64,000 bases of DNA from positions 3,269 to 67,268 of the forward strand of contig CAWAQJ010000001.1 of assembly GCA_963784175.1 (NCBI GenBank), in the 5' to 3' direction. The translations under genes were made by a program, and so were the position numbers. Of this stretch, positions 48,585 through 58,243 are shown one piece after another (within the stretch, counting starts at the first letter, position 1; each line of letters begins with the position of its first letter). The notes below the pieces were generated by a model that was not told the DNA's origin, did not search any database, and worked only from the letters and a program-made list of their open reading frames with translations. The DNA comes from JAIBJN01 sp963784175. Its GTDB lineage: Bacteria > Actinomycetota > Thermoleophilia > Gaiellales > Gaiellaceae.

Positions 48585-48901
48585 GCAGGCGGGTCGACGA
48601 GCTCGTAGAGGTCGAACGCGGGCTCCTCGTAGGGATGGGCCTCCCGCAGCGCTTTCACGACCTCGCCCTCGCGTTCGACGGGGTAGACGGTCTCGAGGCG
48701 GATCTCCGAGACCCGTTCCTCGCGCCCGGCCTCACCGTACTTGGGACTGGTGCCCTCGCCTCCGAAGTACGTGCCCGTCCCGGCCGTGTAGAACGAGCAG
48801 CGCTCGTAGTCGCCGATCCGGCCCGCGCCCGCAGCGAACAGCGCCGCTCGCACACTGTCGAGCGCCTCGCGCGGCACGAAGACGACCAGCTTGCGGTTCA
48901 G
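48581..48901 (-). CDS. Stand-alone NIF3/YqfO-like C-terminal domain protein
   Basis: About 106 residues resembling the CutA-like third domain inserted in YqfO/NIF3 proteins: KLVVFVPREALDSVRAALFA, GDYERCSFYTAGTGTYFGGE and EIRLETVYPVEREGEVVKAL with HPYEEPAFDLYEL. The only codon at the natural beginning is CTG 48899-48901, overlapping the cupin stop as CTGA. No ATG, GTG or TTG is nearby in frame. The function of the isolated domain is unknown. Confidence 0.8.
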   Translation of the reverse strand: MNRKLVVFVPREALDSVRAALFAAGAGRIGDYERCSFYTAGTGTYFGGEGTSPKYGEAGREERVSEIRLETVYPVEREGEVVKALREAHPYEEPAFDLYELVDPPA

Positions 48902-49254
48902 ATCTCGACCTCGGGCGCGGCCTCGGTCTCCGAGTCGCCCGTGTTCGGCGTCCCCTCGAGCTCGAGCAGCAGCACGTGCGCCTCGTCGTCGGCCACCGGC
49001 CGGTGCTCGACACCGCGTGGGACGACGAGCAGCTCGCCCTCCCCCACGTCGACCGCACCGTCGCGCAGCTCGACGCGCAGGCTCCCCTTGAGGACGAGGA
49101 AGAGGTCGTCCGTGTCCGGGTGCGAGTGCCAGACGAACTCGCCCTTCGACTTCGCCACCTGGATCTTCGTGTCGTTGTAGTAGCCCACGATCCGCGGGCT
49201 GAAGATCTCGTCGAAGCTCGCGAGCTTCTCGGCCAGGTTCACCTTTTGCAGCAT
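48898..49254 (-). CDS. Cupin domain protein
   Basis: A single-domain cupin of 118 residues. The metal-binding motifs are FVWHSHPDTDDLFLVLKGSL and GELLVVPRGVEHRPVA, giving the usual two His, one Glu/Asp and one His. Members include isomerases, dioxygenases and sensors. It starts three bases after the aldehyde dehydrogenase stop, so it is probably co-transcribed with that gene. The reaction is unknown. Confidence 0.88.
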   Translation of the reverse strand: MLQKVNLAEKLASFDEIFSPRIVGYYNDTKIQVAKSKGEFVWHSHPDTDDLFLVLKGSLRVELRDGAVDVGEGELLVVPRGVEHRPVADDEAHVLLLELEGTPNTGDSETEAAPEVEI

Positions 49255-49257
49255 GAA

Positions 49258-50748
49258 TCAGTCGATCTGGGCGCGCTGGAGCTTGCCGGAGTAGTCGACG
49301 TAGATCGACTTCCACTCGGTGTAGAAGTCGAGCGCCGCCGTTCCCGCCTCGCGGTGGCCGTTGCCCGTGCCCTTCGTGCCGCCGAACGGCAGGTGCACCT
49401 CGGCGCCGGTCGTGCCGGCGTTGATGTAGGTGATGCCCGCGTTGAGGTCGCGCATGGCTCGGAAGGCCTTGTTCACGTCGCTCGTGAAGATCGAGGACGA
49501 GAGGCCGAACTCGATCCCGTTGGCGATCTTGATCGCCTCGTCGACGTCGGTGGCGCGGATGACAGCGGTCGTCGGGCCGAAGATCTCCTCCTGGGCGATC
49601 CGCATGCCCGGCTCGACATCGCCGAAGATCGTCGGCCGGTAGAAGGAGCCCCGGTCGAGCCCGCCCTCGGTGGCGACCTCGCCGCCGGTCAGGAGGGTCG
49701 CGCCTTCGTCCTTGCCGATCTCGGTGTACGAGTGGATCTTCTCCAGCGCGGCACGGTTCACGACCGGGCCGACGTCCGTCGAATCCTCGAGCCCGTCGCC
49801 GAGCCGGAGCTTCTCCGTTCGCTCGACGAGCTTCGAGGTCAGCGCGTCGTAGACGCTCTTGCCGGCGATGACGCGGCTCGCGGCGGTGCAACGCTGGCCC
49901 GACGTCCCGAAGGCCGACCAGAGGATTCCCTCTACGGCGAGGTCGAGGTCGGCGTCGTCCATGACGATGATGGCGTTCTTGCCGCCGAGCTCGAGGTGGA
50001 TGTGCTTGAGGTAGGCCGCACCGTTCTCGGCGGTCGTGATCCCGACCTCGCGCGAGCCCGTCAGCGAGATGAGCGGGACGTCCGGGTGCTTGACGAGGCG
50101 CTCGCCGACCGTCTCGCCGCCGCCGTGCACGATGTTGAGCACGCCCGCGGGCAGGCCGGCCTCCTCGAAGATCTCCACGAAGCGCTGGCCGAGCATGGGG
50201 GTGTCACGGGCGGGCTTGAAGACGACCGTGTTCCCGGCGACGAGGGCGGGCGCGATCTTCCAGCTCGGGATGGCGATGGGGAAGTTCCACGGCGTGATCG
50301 CGCCGACGACGCCGACCGGCTGGCGGATGCTCATCTGGAACTTGTCGGGCATCTCCGACGGCGTGGTCTGGCCGAAGAGGCGGCGGCCCTCGCCGGCCAT
50401 GTAGAAGGTCATGTCGATGGCTTCCTGGACGTCGCCGCCGGCCTCGGCGCGCACCTTGCCCATCTCGCGCACCATCAGCTCGGTCAGCTCGTCCTTGTGG
50501 TCGACGAACCGCTGGGCGACCCGGAACAGGACCTCGCCGCGGCGCGGCGCCGGTGTCAGCCGCCAACCTTCGTACGCCTCCTTCGCGGCCTCGACAGCGC
50601 GGTCGACGTCGTCGAGGGACGAGCGCGGGAAGGTCCCGATGGTCTCGCCCGTGGCAGGGTTCGTCGTGTCGAACGTCTCGTCTCCGGTGGCGTCTACCCA
50701 CTCGCCGCCGATGTAGTTCTTCGAAGTCTCTGTCGCTGCGGTCGCCAT
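49258..50748 (-). CDS. NAD(P)-dependent aldehyde dehydrogenase
   Basis: An aldehyde dehydrogenase of 496 residues starting at ATG 50748 behind AAGGAGCGAG. The catalytic Glu lies in HIHLELGGKNAIIVMDDADL and the catalytic Cys in GTSGQRCTAASRVIAGKSVY. PWNFPIAIPSWKIAPALVAG is the cofactor region. The sequence style is near the aldehyde dehydrogenase 7 (AASADH-like) group (TGGEVATEGGLDRGSFYRPT). It heads a run with a cupin and NIF3-like gene. The aldehyde oxidised is not known. Confidence 0.95.
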   Translation of the reverse strand: MATAATETSKNYIGGEWVDATGDETFDTTNPATGETIGTFPRSSLDDVDRAVEAAKEAYEGWRLTPAPRRGEVLFRVAQRFVDHKDELTELMVREMGKVRAEAGGDVQEAIDMTFYMAGEGRRLFGQTTPSEMPDKFQMSIRQPVGVVGAITPWNFPIAIPSWKIAPALVAGNTVVFKPARDTPMLGQRFVEIFEEAGLPAGVLNIVHGGGETVGERLVKHPDVPLISLTGSREVGITTAENGAAYLKHIHLELGGKNAIIVMDDADLDLAVEGILWSAFGTSGQRCTAASRVIAGKSVYDALTSKLVERTEKLRLGDGLEDSTDVGPVVNRAALEKIHSYTEIGKDEGATLLTGGEVATEGGLDRGSFYRPTIFGDVEPGMRIAQEEIFGPTTAVIRATDVDEAIKIANGIEFGLSSSIFTSDVNKAFRAMRDLNAGITYINAGTTGAEVHLPFGGTKGTGNGHREAGTAALDFYTEWKSIYVDYSGKLQRAQID

Positions 50749-50787
50749 CTCGCTCCTTGTCGATGTCCTCCAGTCGATTCTAGGCTT

Positions 50788-51173
50788 GTGCCCGTGCCCA
50801 CCGTCGGCGACAAGGCCAGCCGCACGCGCCGCGTGCGTCCCGAGGACATCGAGCTCTTCACGGAGTTGACCGGCGACCGCAACCCGCTGCACTACGACGC
50901 GGATGCCGCGGCTCGCTCGCGCTTCGGCGGGATCATCGTCCAGGGCGGCGTCACGTCCGGCCTGCTGAACGCCGTCGTGGCCGAGGAACTCCCCGGTCCC
51001 GGCAGCGTCTTCCTGCACGTCGACTGGAGCTTCAAGGCGCCGGTCGCGCCCGGGGACGAGATCACTGCCGAAGTCGAGGTGCTGGAGGCACGCGAGGACA
51101 AGCCGATCATGAAGCTCCGGACGACGATCTCGAACCAGGACGGCACCGTCGTCCTCGACGGCACGGCGCTCGT

Positions 51174-51192
<19 letters not shown>
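50788..51192 (+). CDS. MaoC-like (R)-specific enoyl-CoA hydratase
   Basis: A hotdog-fold hydratase of about 134 residues. The hydratase motif is DIELFTELTGDRNPLHYDAD, with SRFGGIIVQGGVTSGLLNAV after it. It would hydrate enoyl-CoA or enoyl-ACP substrates. GTG at 50788 or 50794 can start it. The end overlaps the MFS gene start by 19 bases, so the two are coupled. Confidence 0.9.
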
Positions 51193-52341
<1,149 letters not shown>

Positions 52342-52364
<23 letters not shown>

Positions 52365-53196
52365 AGTCGAGGAGGAACACGGGCACCTCGATGCAGAAGT
52401 GCGTTGGCGGCTGAGGCTCGTCGTCGGGATCCGCAGCGCCCCAGAGCCAGAAGCAGCGAACCACGACCAGTTGCAGCTCCGTTTCGCGGTCGGGCCACGG
52501 ATGCCGGTGCCGGTGCTCCGTGAGCACGACCCGGATTCCTTTCGGGAGCCGGACGCCTCTGCTGCGGAGATAGCGCAAGGGCGCCTTGACCGCGTCGTTC
52601 CACACATCGTCGTCGAACGCCGCCTCGGCGAAGGCTCCATAGAGCGCCGGAGCTCTCACCGCCTTGCCCAGGGCGGCCAGCATTTTCTCGTCCACGAGAG
52701 GACCTCCTCCCCGGACGGCGCGGCTGAGCCGCTCCGCCCCCTCGATGCGACGAAGCACGTCCGTCGCGGTTTCCCTGATGATCGGGCTCGGATCGCGCAC
52801 CTGCAGCGCTTCGAGTGCCTGCTTCACGCGTGGGTCCGTCGGCTCACGAACAGCCGACTTGGCGGCGTTCAACCGAACGGAGGGCTGCGCGTCCAGGAGG
52901 AGAGGCTCCAGGAGCGGCCCGATGCCGAACTGCTCGAGACGCCAGAGGCCGGCAGCCGCCGAGATCCGGACGACCTCGTGCTCGCTCGCGACCGCGTGGG
53001 ACAGGACGTCCAGAGACCGCTTGTCCTTGATCAGCGTGGCCAGGCTCGCAGCCTTCGCCGCGAGCGCCAGGTTGTCGCCCTGGATCAGCGTGGCCAGGTG
53101 CGGGAGCGCGTCGGCGCCCAGCTCGGTCACGAGCCGACCGTACCTCGGCTCGTCCGGCATCAGCGCCACGGTCACCTGCTCGAGCGTCACCGCCAT
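52342..53196 (-). CDS. HEAT-repeat protein
   Basis: A protein of 284 residues. Several HEAT-like repeats of about 32 residues fill the first 160 (ALPHLATLIQGDNLALAAKA, LDVLSHAVASEHEVVRISAA, LLEPLLLDAQPSVRLNAAKS). They are followed by a C-terminal domain (RCFWLWGAADPDDEPQPPTH) not recognised. HEAT proteins are binding scaffolds. It starts 11 bases after the propeller-metzincin gene upstream ends, so the two may be one transcription unit. Confidence 0.82.
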
Positions 53197-53206
53197 GGTC
53201 GTCGCC

Positions 53207-54916
53207 TCAACATGGGAGCGCCACCGGGCTTCCGAGCATCTTGTTGATCTCTACCGCGCTGAGCGTCGGGTTGGCGGTGACGATCCCCCCGGTTCCGCAG
53301 CCGGTCATGAGTGCCGTCGGCGGCGTCGTAGAGCAGACTTCTCCCGCGAGGTGGGGGAGTCCCATGACGTGCCCGACCTCGTGCGCGAGGGTGAAGTCGG
53401 AGGCGATCGAGGTCACCACGCAGCCGGGGAACCCCTGCGGGAAGGTGGCGCACCCGTTGAGAGCGGTCGGCGTCGTTGCCGTCACGAAGTAGGCGACGAC
53501 GTCGCCCCTCATGACGCCGTTCACGTTCGCGAAGAGCGACGCCTGTTGCGACGTGTGCTTTCCTCCGGTGCATCCGCCGACGTTGACGGTTGCGAACGGC
53601 ATGACCGCGGGATCCGCGCTGAGATCCTCCGTGCTCACCAGGTCGACGAGAAATCCGGCCGTTGAATAGAGCCGCTTCATGGTCGCCACCGATCTGTCGA
53701 TCAGACCCGACGGCAGCGTGGCCGACACGATCTTCACGTGCAGACGCACGCGGTTGTTGTGGGGCTTCCCCGTACGCCCGAGAAGATCCCACCGGAGAGT
53801 GGATCCCGTGAAGGTCCCGAGCCACCAGTTGGCGTCGAGCGGCTGGTAGAAGAGGAGGTCGGCGCGGGCGACCCCGCGGAAGTAGCCGCTCCAGAAGGCC
53901 CCTCCCGGCCAGATCGGCGCGGTGGGCACCAGATTGGCGCTCAAGGTCCAGCTCAGGCTTCCCCCGGCGAAAGTGCCGAGCCACCACGTGTTGTCCACCG
54001 GGCGGTAGACGAGGACGTCGTCGAGCCCGTTCGCATTGAAGTCGCCGGTCCACACCGGCGAGCCGGTCGGCAGTGGGCCGAAGCCGACGTTGCCGCTGTT
54101 GCCGGCCAGGGCCCAGGTGAGGCTTCCGCCCGACATCGTCCCGAGCCACCAGTTCTGATCGCCGGGGTAGTAGAAGAGGATCTGCTCCCTGGTCAGACTC
54201 GTGAAGTAGCCCGTCCAGAACGGCCGGCCGTCGTTGATGCGACGGCCGAAGCCAACGGTGTTTCCAACCTTGGTGAACGTGAGGGTCGTCCCCGAGAACG
54301 TGCCCAGCCACCAGTCGTCGGTTGCGGGGGCGTACATGAGAACCTCGTCGCGCCCGTTTCCGTCGAAGTCCCCGATCCAGAACGGTCGGCCGTCGCTGAT
54401 CGCGCGTCCCAGTAGGGCCCTCGTGTTTCCGGCGTTGCTCCACTGGAAGGTTCCGCCGCTCAGGCTGCCGACCCACCAGTTGTCGTCGCCCGGGTAGTAG
54501 AAGAGGACGTCGCTGCCGGTCGTCCCGGAGAAGTTTCCGGTCCAGAACGGTCGCCCGTCGTTGATGGCATGGCCGAATCCGCTCGTGTTCCCGACGTGTT
54601 GCCAGGTGAGCGTGGTGCCCGAGAACGTCCCCAGCCACCAGTTGTCGTCGCCCGGGAAGTAGAAGAGGACGTCGTTGCCCCCGGTCCCGTTGAAATCGTC
54701 GATCCAGAACGGCCGACCATCGGCCACATTTCCGAAGCCCGACGTGTTGCCTGCCAGGTTCCAGACGAGCTGGTTCGACTCGACCGTTCCGAGCCACCAG
54801 TTGTGGTCGCCCGGGAAGAAGAACAGAACATCCGTGCCGCCACGCCAGGGAACGAAGTTCGACGTCCAGATCGGCCGCCCGTCCCGTACCTGCCCGAAGC
54901 CGTCGAAGCAGGCCAC
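53207..54916 (-). CDS. Seven-repeat propeller fused to a metzincin-type metalloprotease
   Basis: A protein of 569 residues starting at GTG 54916. Residues 1-375 carry seven repeats of about 52 residues, each with the plan DGRPFWxGDFDGxGxxDVLFYYPGDxNWWLGTFSGxTLTW, here quoted as parts (DGRPFWTG, DVLFYYPGDDNWWLGTFSG). This suggests a seven-bladed propeller with VCBS/FG-GAP-like strands. Residues about 390-569 are a zinc peptidase with HEVGHVMGLPH (512-522) and a Met-turn-like ALMTG (about 538). No signal peptide is seen in frame, although such proteins act outside the cell. The N-terminus may be mis-sequenced. Confidence 0.85.
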   Translation of the reverse strand: MACFDGFGQVRDGRPIWTSNFVPWRGGTDVLFFFPGDHNWWLGTVESNQLVWNLAGNTSGFGNVADGRPFWIDDFNGTGGNDVLFYFPGDDNWWLGTFSGTTLTWQHVGNTSGFGHAINDGRPFWTGNFSGTTGSDVLFYYPGDDNWWVGSLSGGTFQWSNAGNTRALLGRAISDGRPFWIGDFDGNGRDEVLMYAPATDDWWLGTFSGTTLTFTKVGNTVGFGRRINDGRPFWTGYFTSLTREQILFYYPGDQNWWLGTMSGGSLTWALAGNSGNVGFGPLPTGSPVWTGDFNANGLDDVLVYRPVDNTWWLGTFAGGSLSWTLSANLVPTAPIWPGGAFWSGYFRGVARADLLFYQPLDANWWLGTFTGSTLRWDLLGRTGKPHNNRVRLHVKIVSATLPSGLIDRSVATMKRLYSTAGFLVDLVSTEDLSADPAVMPFATVNVGGCTGGKHTSQQASLFANVNGVMRGDVVAYFVTATTPTALNGCATFPQGFPGCVVTSIASDFTLAHEVGHVMGLPHLAGEVCSTTPPTALMTGCGTGGIVTANPTLSAVEINKMLGSPVALPC

Positions 54917-55116
54917 TAACGATGGCTCCGCTCGCTCGCTGACTCAGGCTGGGACAAGAGCAGCCTCCGTCAAGCTGTTGCGGTCGAGGACTCCTGCGCG
55001 GCTCGCCCCTCACGAGAGGCTGCCTCGACCCTCCCACTCCACTAGACAGCTGTCAAGGGCCGCTACACACGCTGCGGCGAGGGCATGCGCGGATCGGCGA
55101 GCGAGGCTCGCCGGGA

Positions 55117-55368
55117 CTACTCGAAGGCCGACTCGGGGACGTCCGTCGAGCCGAGCGACGGCCGCTTGCGACGCCGGTCGCGGATGATCCGCTGCTCGCC
55201 TTCGGGAGGGCCGCTGCCGTTACTGCGGCGGTCGGGGCCCCCGCGCCGGTCGACGATCACTTCGACGTTCGGGTTGTCCTTGTAGTGCTCGACGAGCTTG
55301 TCGTAGAGCTCGGCCTCGAGCTCGTGTGGAATGACGCAGTAGATCATCGTCCCGGTCTCTATCGGCAT
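55117..55368 (-). CDS. Small basic hypothetical protein (83 residues)
   Basis: Starts at ATG 55368 (MPIETGTMIYCVIPHELEAE). A short alpha-beta domain (LYDKLVEHYKDNPNVEVIVD) ends in a strongly basic tail with repeated RRGGPDRRS and RDRRRKRPS. This suggests nucleic-acid or membrane-surface binding. It follows the zinc-ribbon gene by 13 bases on the same strand. Proteins with a RRGGPDRR-type tail recur in actinobacteria and have no known function. Confidence 0.75.
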   Translation of the reverse strand: MPIETGTMIYCVIPHELEAELYDKLVEHYKDNPNVEVIVDRRGGPDRRSNGSGPPEGEQRIIRDRRRKRPSLGSTDVPESAFE

Positions 55369-55381
55369 CGGGTGGCCTTCA

Positions 55382-55996
55382 CTAGAGCTTCGGGATGTCG
55401 GGAGTGACCCGGCCGTCGGGGCCGAGGTGCCCGTTCCAGCGCGCGAAGCGAGGATTGAGATCCTCGAGCTCGTAGCCGCGCTCGGCGAGACGCACCGGCT
55501 GGCCGGACTCGAAGACGACGCGGTACTGGTACCAGGAGATGTCCCAGGCGACCGTGATGACGACCTCCGGGTTGACGCCCGAGAGCGGGAGGAGGCTGAC
55601 GCGGGCATCGCCGAGGCTCTTGGCGATGCCGGCGATCGTGCGGCAGTAGGCGCTGTCGTTGAAGAGCTCGGCAGCCTCGACAACGGCTTGTTCCTCCGGG
55701 TTGAGCCGGCGGAGCATCGGCTCACTGACCTTCTGCTCCGGCTCGACCTTCTTCGGCTCGAGCAGCGCGGCGAGCCCGCCGAAGCGCCGGCGGCGGCGCG
55801 TCTCGGACACGATCGGCGTCGTCGGGCTGCCCTCCTTGATCCAGCCGTGCTCGTCCGCGGTCACGGTGCAGAGCGCGCAGACGTCGACCCAGTTGTCGCC
55901 GCCGGGCGTGAAGCGCACGGCCCGCTCGCCCATGAGCAGGGTGCGATGGCAGATCGCGCAGGTGCGCTGGACGTCCTGTCTGCGGACGACGCTCAT
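55382..55996 (-). CDS. Zinc-ribbon conserved hypothetical protein
   Basis: A protein of 204 residues. An N-terminal zinc ribbon (CAICHRTLLMGERAVRF, then CALCTV) is followed by a linker rich in charged residues and a C-terminal domain (YCRTIAGIAKSLGDARVSLL, VVITVAWDISWYQYRVVFES). I do not recognise a named family. It is upstream of a small basic protein and downstream of the EF-G-like gene, all on the minus strand, so it may touch translation, but that is only context. Confidence 0.8.
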   Translation of the reverse strand: MSVVRRQDVQRTCAICHRTLLMGERAVRFTPGGDNWVDVCALCTVTADEHGWIKEGSPTTPIVSETRRRRRFGGLAALLEPKKVEPEQKVSEPMLRRLNPEEQAVVEAAELFNDSAYCRTIAGIAKSLGDARVSLLPLSGVNPEVVITVAWDISWYQYRVVFESGQPVRLAERGYELEDLNPRFARWNGHLGPDGRVTPDIPKL

Positions 55997-56078
55997 AGGC
56001 CAGCACCTGGCCGATGAGCGAGGGGAGGGTGTGTGAGGGAACCGGGAGGTTCCTTCACTGCATCAAAGAAGGGGGCAC

Positions 56079-56103
56079 GCGGGGGAAACATGGTTTCACC
56101 CGC
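56079..56103 (-). terminator. Hairpin downstream of the EF-G-like gene
   Basis: GCGGGGGAAAC and GTTTCACCCGC pair with one mismatch around a 3-base loop, 27 bases after the stop at 56130. There is no clear T run, so this is a possible terminator. Confidence 0.45.
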
Positions 56104-56129
56104 GGGAGCGAGCCGAAGGCGAGGGACGC

Positions 56130-58184
56130 TCACGACTTCGCCTCCTCACGCTCGCGCTTGGCCTCCTCGACCAGTTTCTGCGCGATGTGCGAGGGCACTT
56201 CCTCGTAGCGGAGGAAGGCAAGCGTGTAGTCGCCCCGTCCGCCCGTCAGAGATGTGAGGGACTGGGAGTACGTGAGGATCTCCCCCATCGGCACCTCGGC
56301 CTTGATCGTCGTCATGCCGGCGCCCGCGGGCTCCATCCCGAGCAGCCGTCCGCGACGGGAGTTCAGGTCGCCGTTGATGGCGCCCACGCTGTCGTCCGGG
56401 ACGACAGCCTCGAGCGACATGATCGGCTCGAGGAGGACGGGGTTGGCCTTCTCGTAGGCGCTCTTGAACGCCATCGAGCCGGCGATCTTGAAGGCCATCT
56501 CCGACGAGTCGACGTTGTGGTACGACCCGTCCACGAGCAGAACGCGGACTCCGGTCACCGGCGCGCTCGCGAGCTCGCCGCGGGCCATCGCCTCCTGGAT
56601 CCCCTTGTCCACCGCCGGCCGGAAGCCCTGCGGGATGACGCCCCCGACGATCTTGTCGACGAACTCGTAGCCCTCGTGGCCGGGCAGCGGCTCGAGCACG
56701 ATATGGCAGTCGCCGAACTGGCCGCGGCCGCCGGTCTGCTTCTTGTAACGCCCCTGCGCGCGCGACTCCTTGCGGATCGTCTCCAGGTACGGCACGCGCG
56801 GCTGGTGCAGGTCGACCTCGACGCCGAAGCGGCGCTTGAGACGGTCGACCGCCACCTCAACGTGAATCTGCGAGAGGCCGCCGAGGAGCTGCTCGCCGGT
56901 TTGCTCGTCGCGGTGCAAGGTGAGCGTCGGGTCCTCCTCCGCCAGGCGCTTGAGCGCGGTGCCCATCTTCTCCTCGTCGCCCTTGGCCTTCGGCTCGATC
57001 GCGAAGCTCATCACCGGCTTGGGGAAGACCAGCGGCGCGATGTCGACCGGCTTGTCGGCGCCGAGCAGCACGTCGCCGGTGGCCGTCTCCTTCAGCTTGG
57101 CCACCGCGCCCAGGTCGCCCTCGCCGAACTCGTGCGCCTGCTCGTGATCCTTCCCCTGAAGGATGAGCAGCTGGCCGACGCGCTCCTTGTTCTTGGTGCG
57201 CGAGTTGACGAGCGTCGAGTCGGACGAGAGCGTGCCCGCGAGCACGCGGAAGAGGTTGATCCGGCCCGCGAAGGGATCGGCGACCGTCTTGAACACGAAC
57301 GCGGCCGGGCCGCCGCCGTCGACGTCCACGGCCATCGGCTTCTTGGCCGGCGACGGGATGCCCTCGACGAGCAGGTCGAGGAGCCCGGTCGTGCCGAGGT
57401 TCTTCGTCGGGACGCCGCACGTGACGGGGAACAGCTGGCCCGCGACGACAGCGTTCTTCAGCGCCGCGGCGAGCTCGTCGCCGGAGATCTCCTCGTCGGC
57501 GAGATAGCGCTCCATGATCGCCTCGTCCGTCTCGACGACGGCCTCCACGAGCTTCACCCGATACTCCTCCGCCTGCGCCGCGACGTCGTCCGGGATGGCC
57601 GCGGGCTTGGCCTCGCGCTCGGCGCCCGGATCGAGGTACGCGCTCATGTGGAAGAGGTCGACGATGCCCTTGAGCTCGTGCTCGTGCCCGATCGGGATCT
57701 GCACGGCCACGCAGCGCTCGGAGAGCCCCGAGCGAAGCTGCTCGAGCGCGGCGAAGAAGTCCGCGCGCTCGCGGTCGAGCATGGTCACGAAGAGGACGCG
57801 GCAGAGGTCGAGGGCCTCGGCACGCTCCCAGAGGCGCGTCGTCTGCACCTCGACGCCGCTGACGCCGTTGACCGCCATGAGCGCTCCCTCGACCACGCGG
57901 AGCGAGGCAAGCGTGTCCGCCTGGAAGCCCGGGTCGCCGGGGGTGTCGACGAGGTTGATCTTCCGCTCGTGCCACTCGAGGTGGCAGAGCGAGGCCGCCA
58001 GCGACATCTGGCGGCGGTGCTCGTCGTCGTCCCAGTCGGAGACGGTGGTCGACGCTTCGACGGACCCGAGGCGGTTGGTAGCACCCGCCTGGAAGAGCAT
58101 CGCCTCGACCAGCGAGGTCTTCCCGGTGCCCCGGTGTCCGACCACGGCGACGTTCCGGATCTTGCTCGGCTCGAAGGGCGGCAC
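56130..58184 (-). CDS. Elongation factor G-like GTPase (FusA2-type paralogue)
   Basis: A protein of 684 residues with all five EF-G domains. G1 is VVGHRGTGKTSLVEAM (16-23), G3 is LVDTPGDPGF (from 80). G4, normally NKxD, reads TMLD (134-137). Domain IV contains QTGGRGQFGDCHIVLEPL and ALEPIMSLEAVVPDDSVGAI, quoted in part. It is the divergent actinobacterial EF-G-like class, not the main translocase. Loss of Asn and Lys in G4 suggests weak guanine binding or a different nucleotide. The role is unknown. Confidence 0.9.
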   Translation of the reverse strand: MPPFEPSKIRNVAVVGHRGTGKTSLVEAMLFQAGATNRLGSVEASTTVSDWDDDEHRRQMSLAASLCHLEWHERKINLVDTPGDPGFQADTLASLRVVEGALMAVNGVSGVEVQTTRLWERAEALDLCRVLFVTMLDRERADFFAALEQLRSGLSERCVAVQIPIGHEHELKGIVDLFHMSAYLDPGAEREAKPAAIPDDVAAQAEEYRVKLVEAVVETDEAIMERYLADEEISGDELAAALKNAVVAGQLFPVTCGVPTKNLGTTGLLDLLVEGIPSPAKKPMAVDVDGGGPAAFVFKTVADPFAGRINLFRVLAGTLSSDSTLVNSRTKNKERVGQLLILQGKDHEQAHEFGEGDLGAVAKLKETATGDVLLGADKPVDIAPLVFPKPVMSFAIEPKAKGDEEKMGTALKRLAEEDPTLTLHRDEQTGEQLLGGLSQIHVEVAVDRLKRRFGVEVDLHQPRVPYLETIRKESRAQGRYKKQTGGRGQFGDCHIVLEPLPGHEGYEFVDKIVGGVIPQGFRPAVDKGIQEAMARGELASAPVTGVRVLLVDGSYHNVDSSEMAFKIAGSMAFKSAYEKANPVLLEPIMSLEAVVPDDSVGAINGDLNSRRGRLLGMEPAGAGMTTIKAEVPMGEILTYSQSLTSLTGGRGDYTLAFLRYEEVPSHIAQKLVEEAKREREEAKS

Positions 58185-58243
58185 GGACGGCGAGTTTAGC
58201 GGCTTGGTCGCTCCGAGCAGGGAATATGCGGCTCGCGGCCGGA

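Noticed and set aside
55046..55055. Palindrome GACAGCTGTC with TTGACA upstream of the propeller-metzincin gene
   Set aside because: There is no matching -10 box at the right distance, so it was not listed as a promoter or operator.
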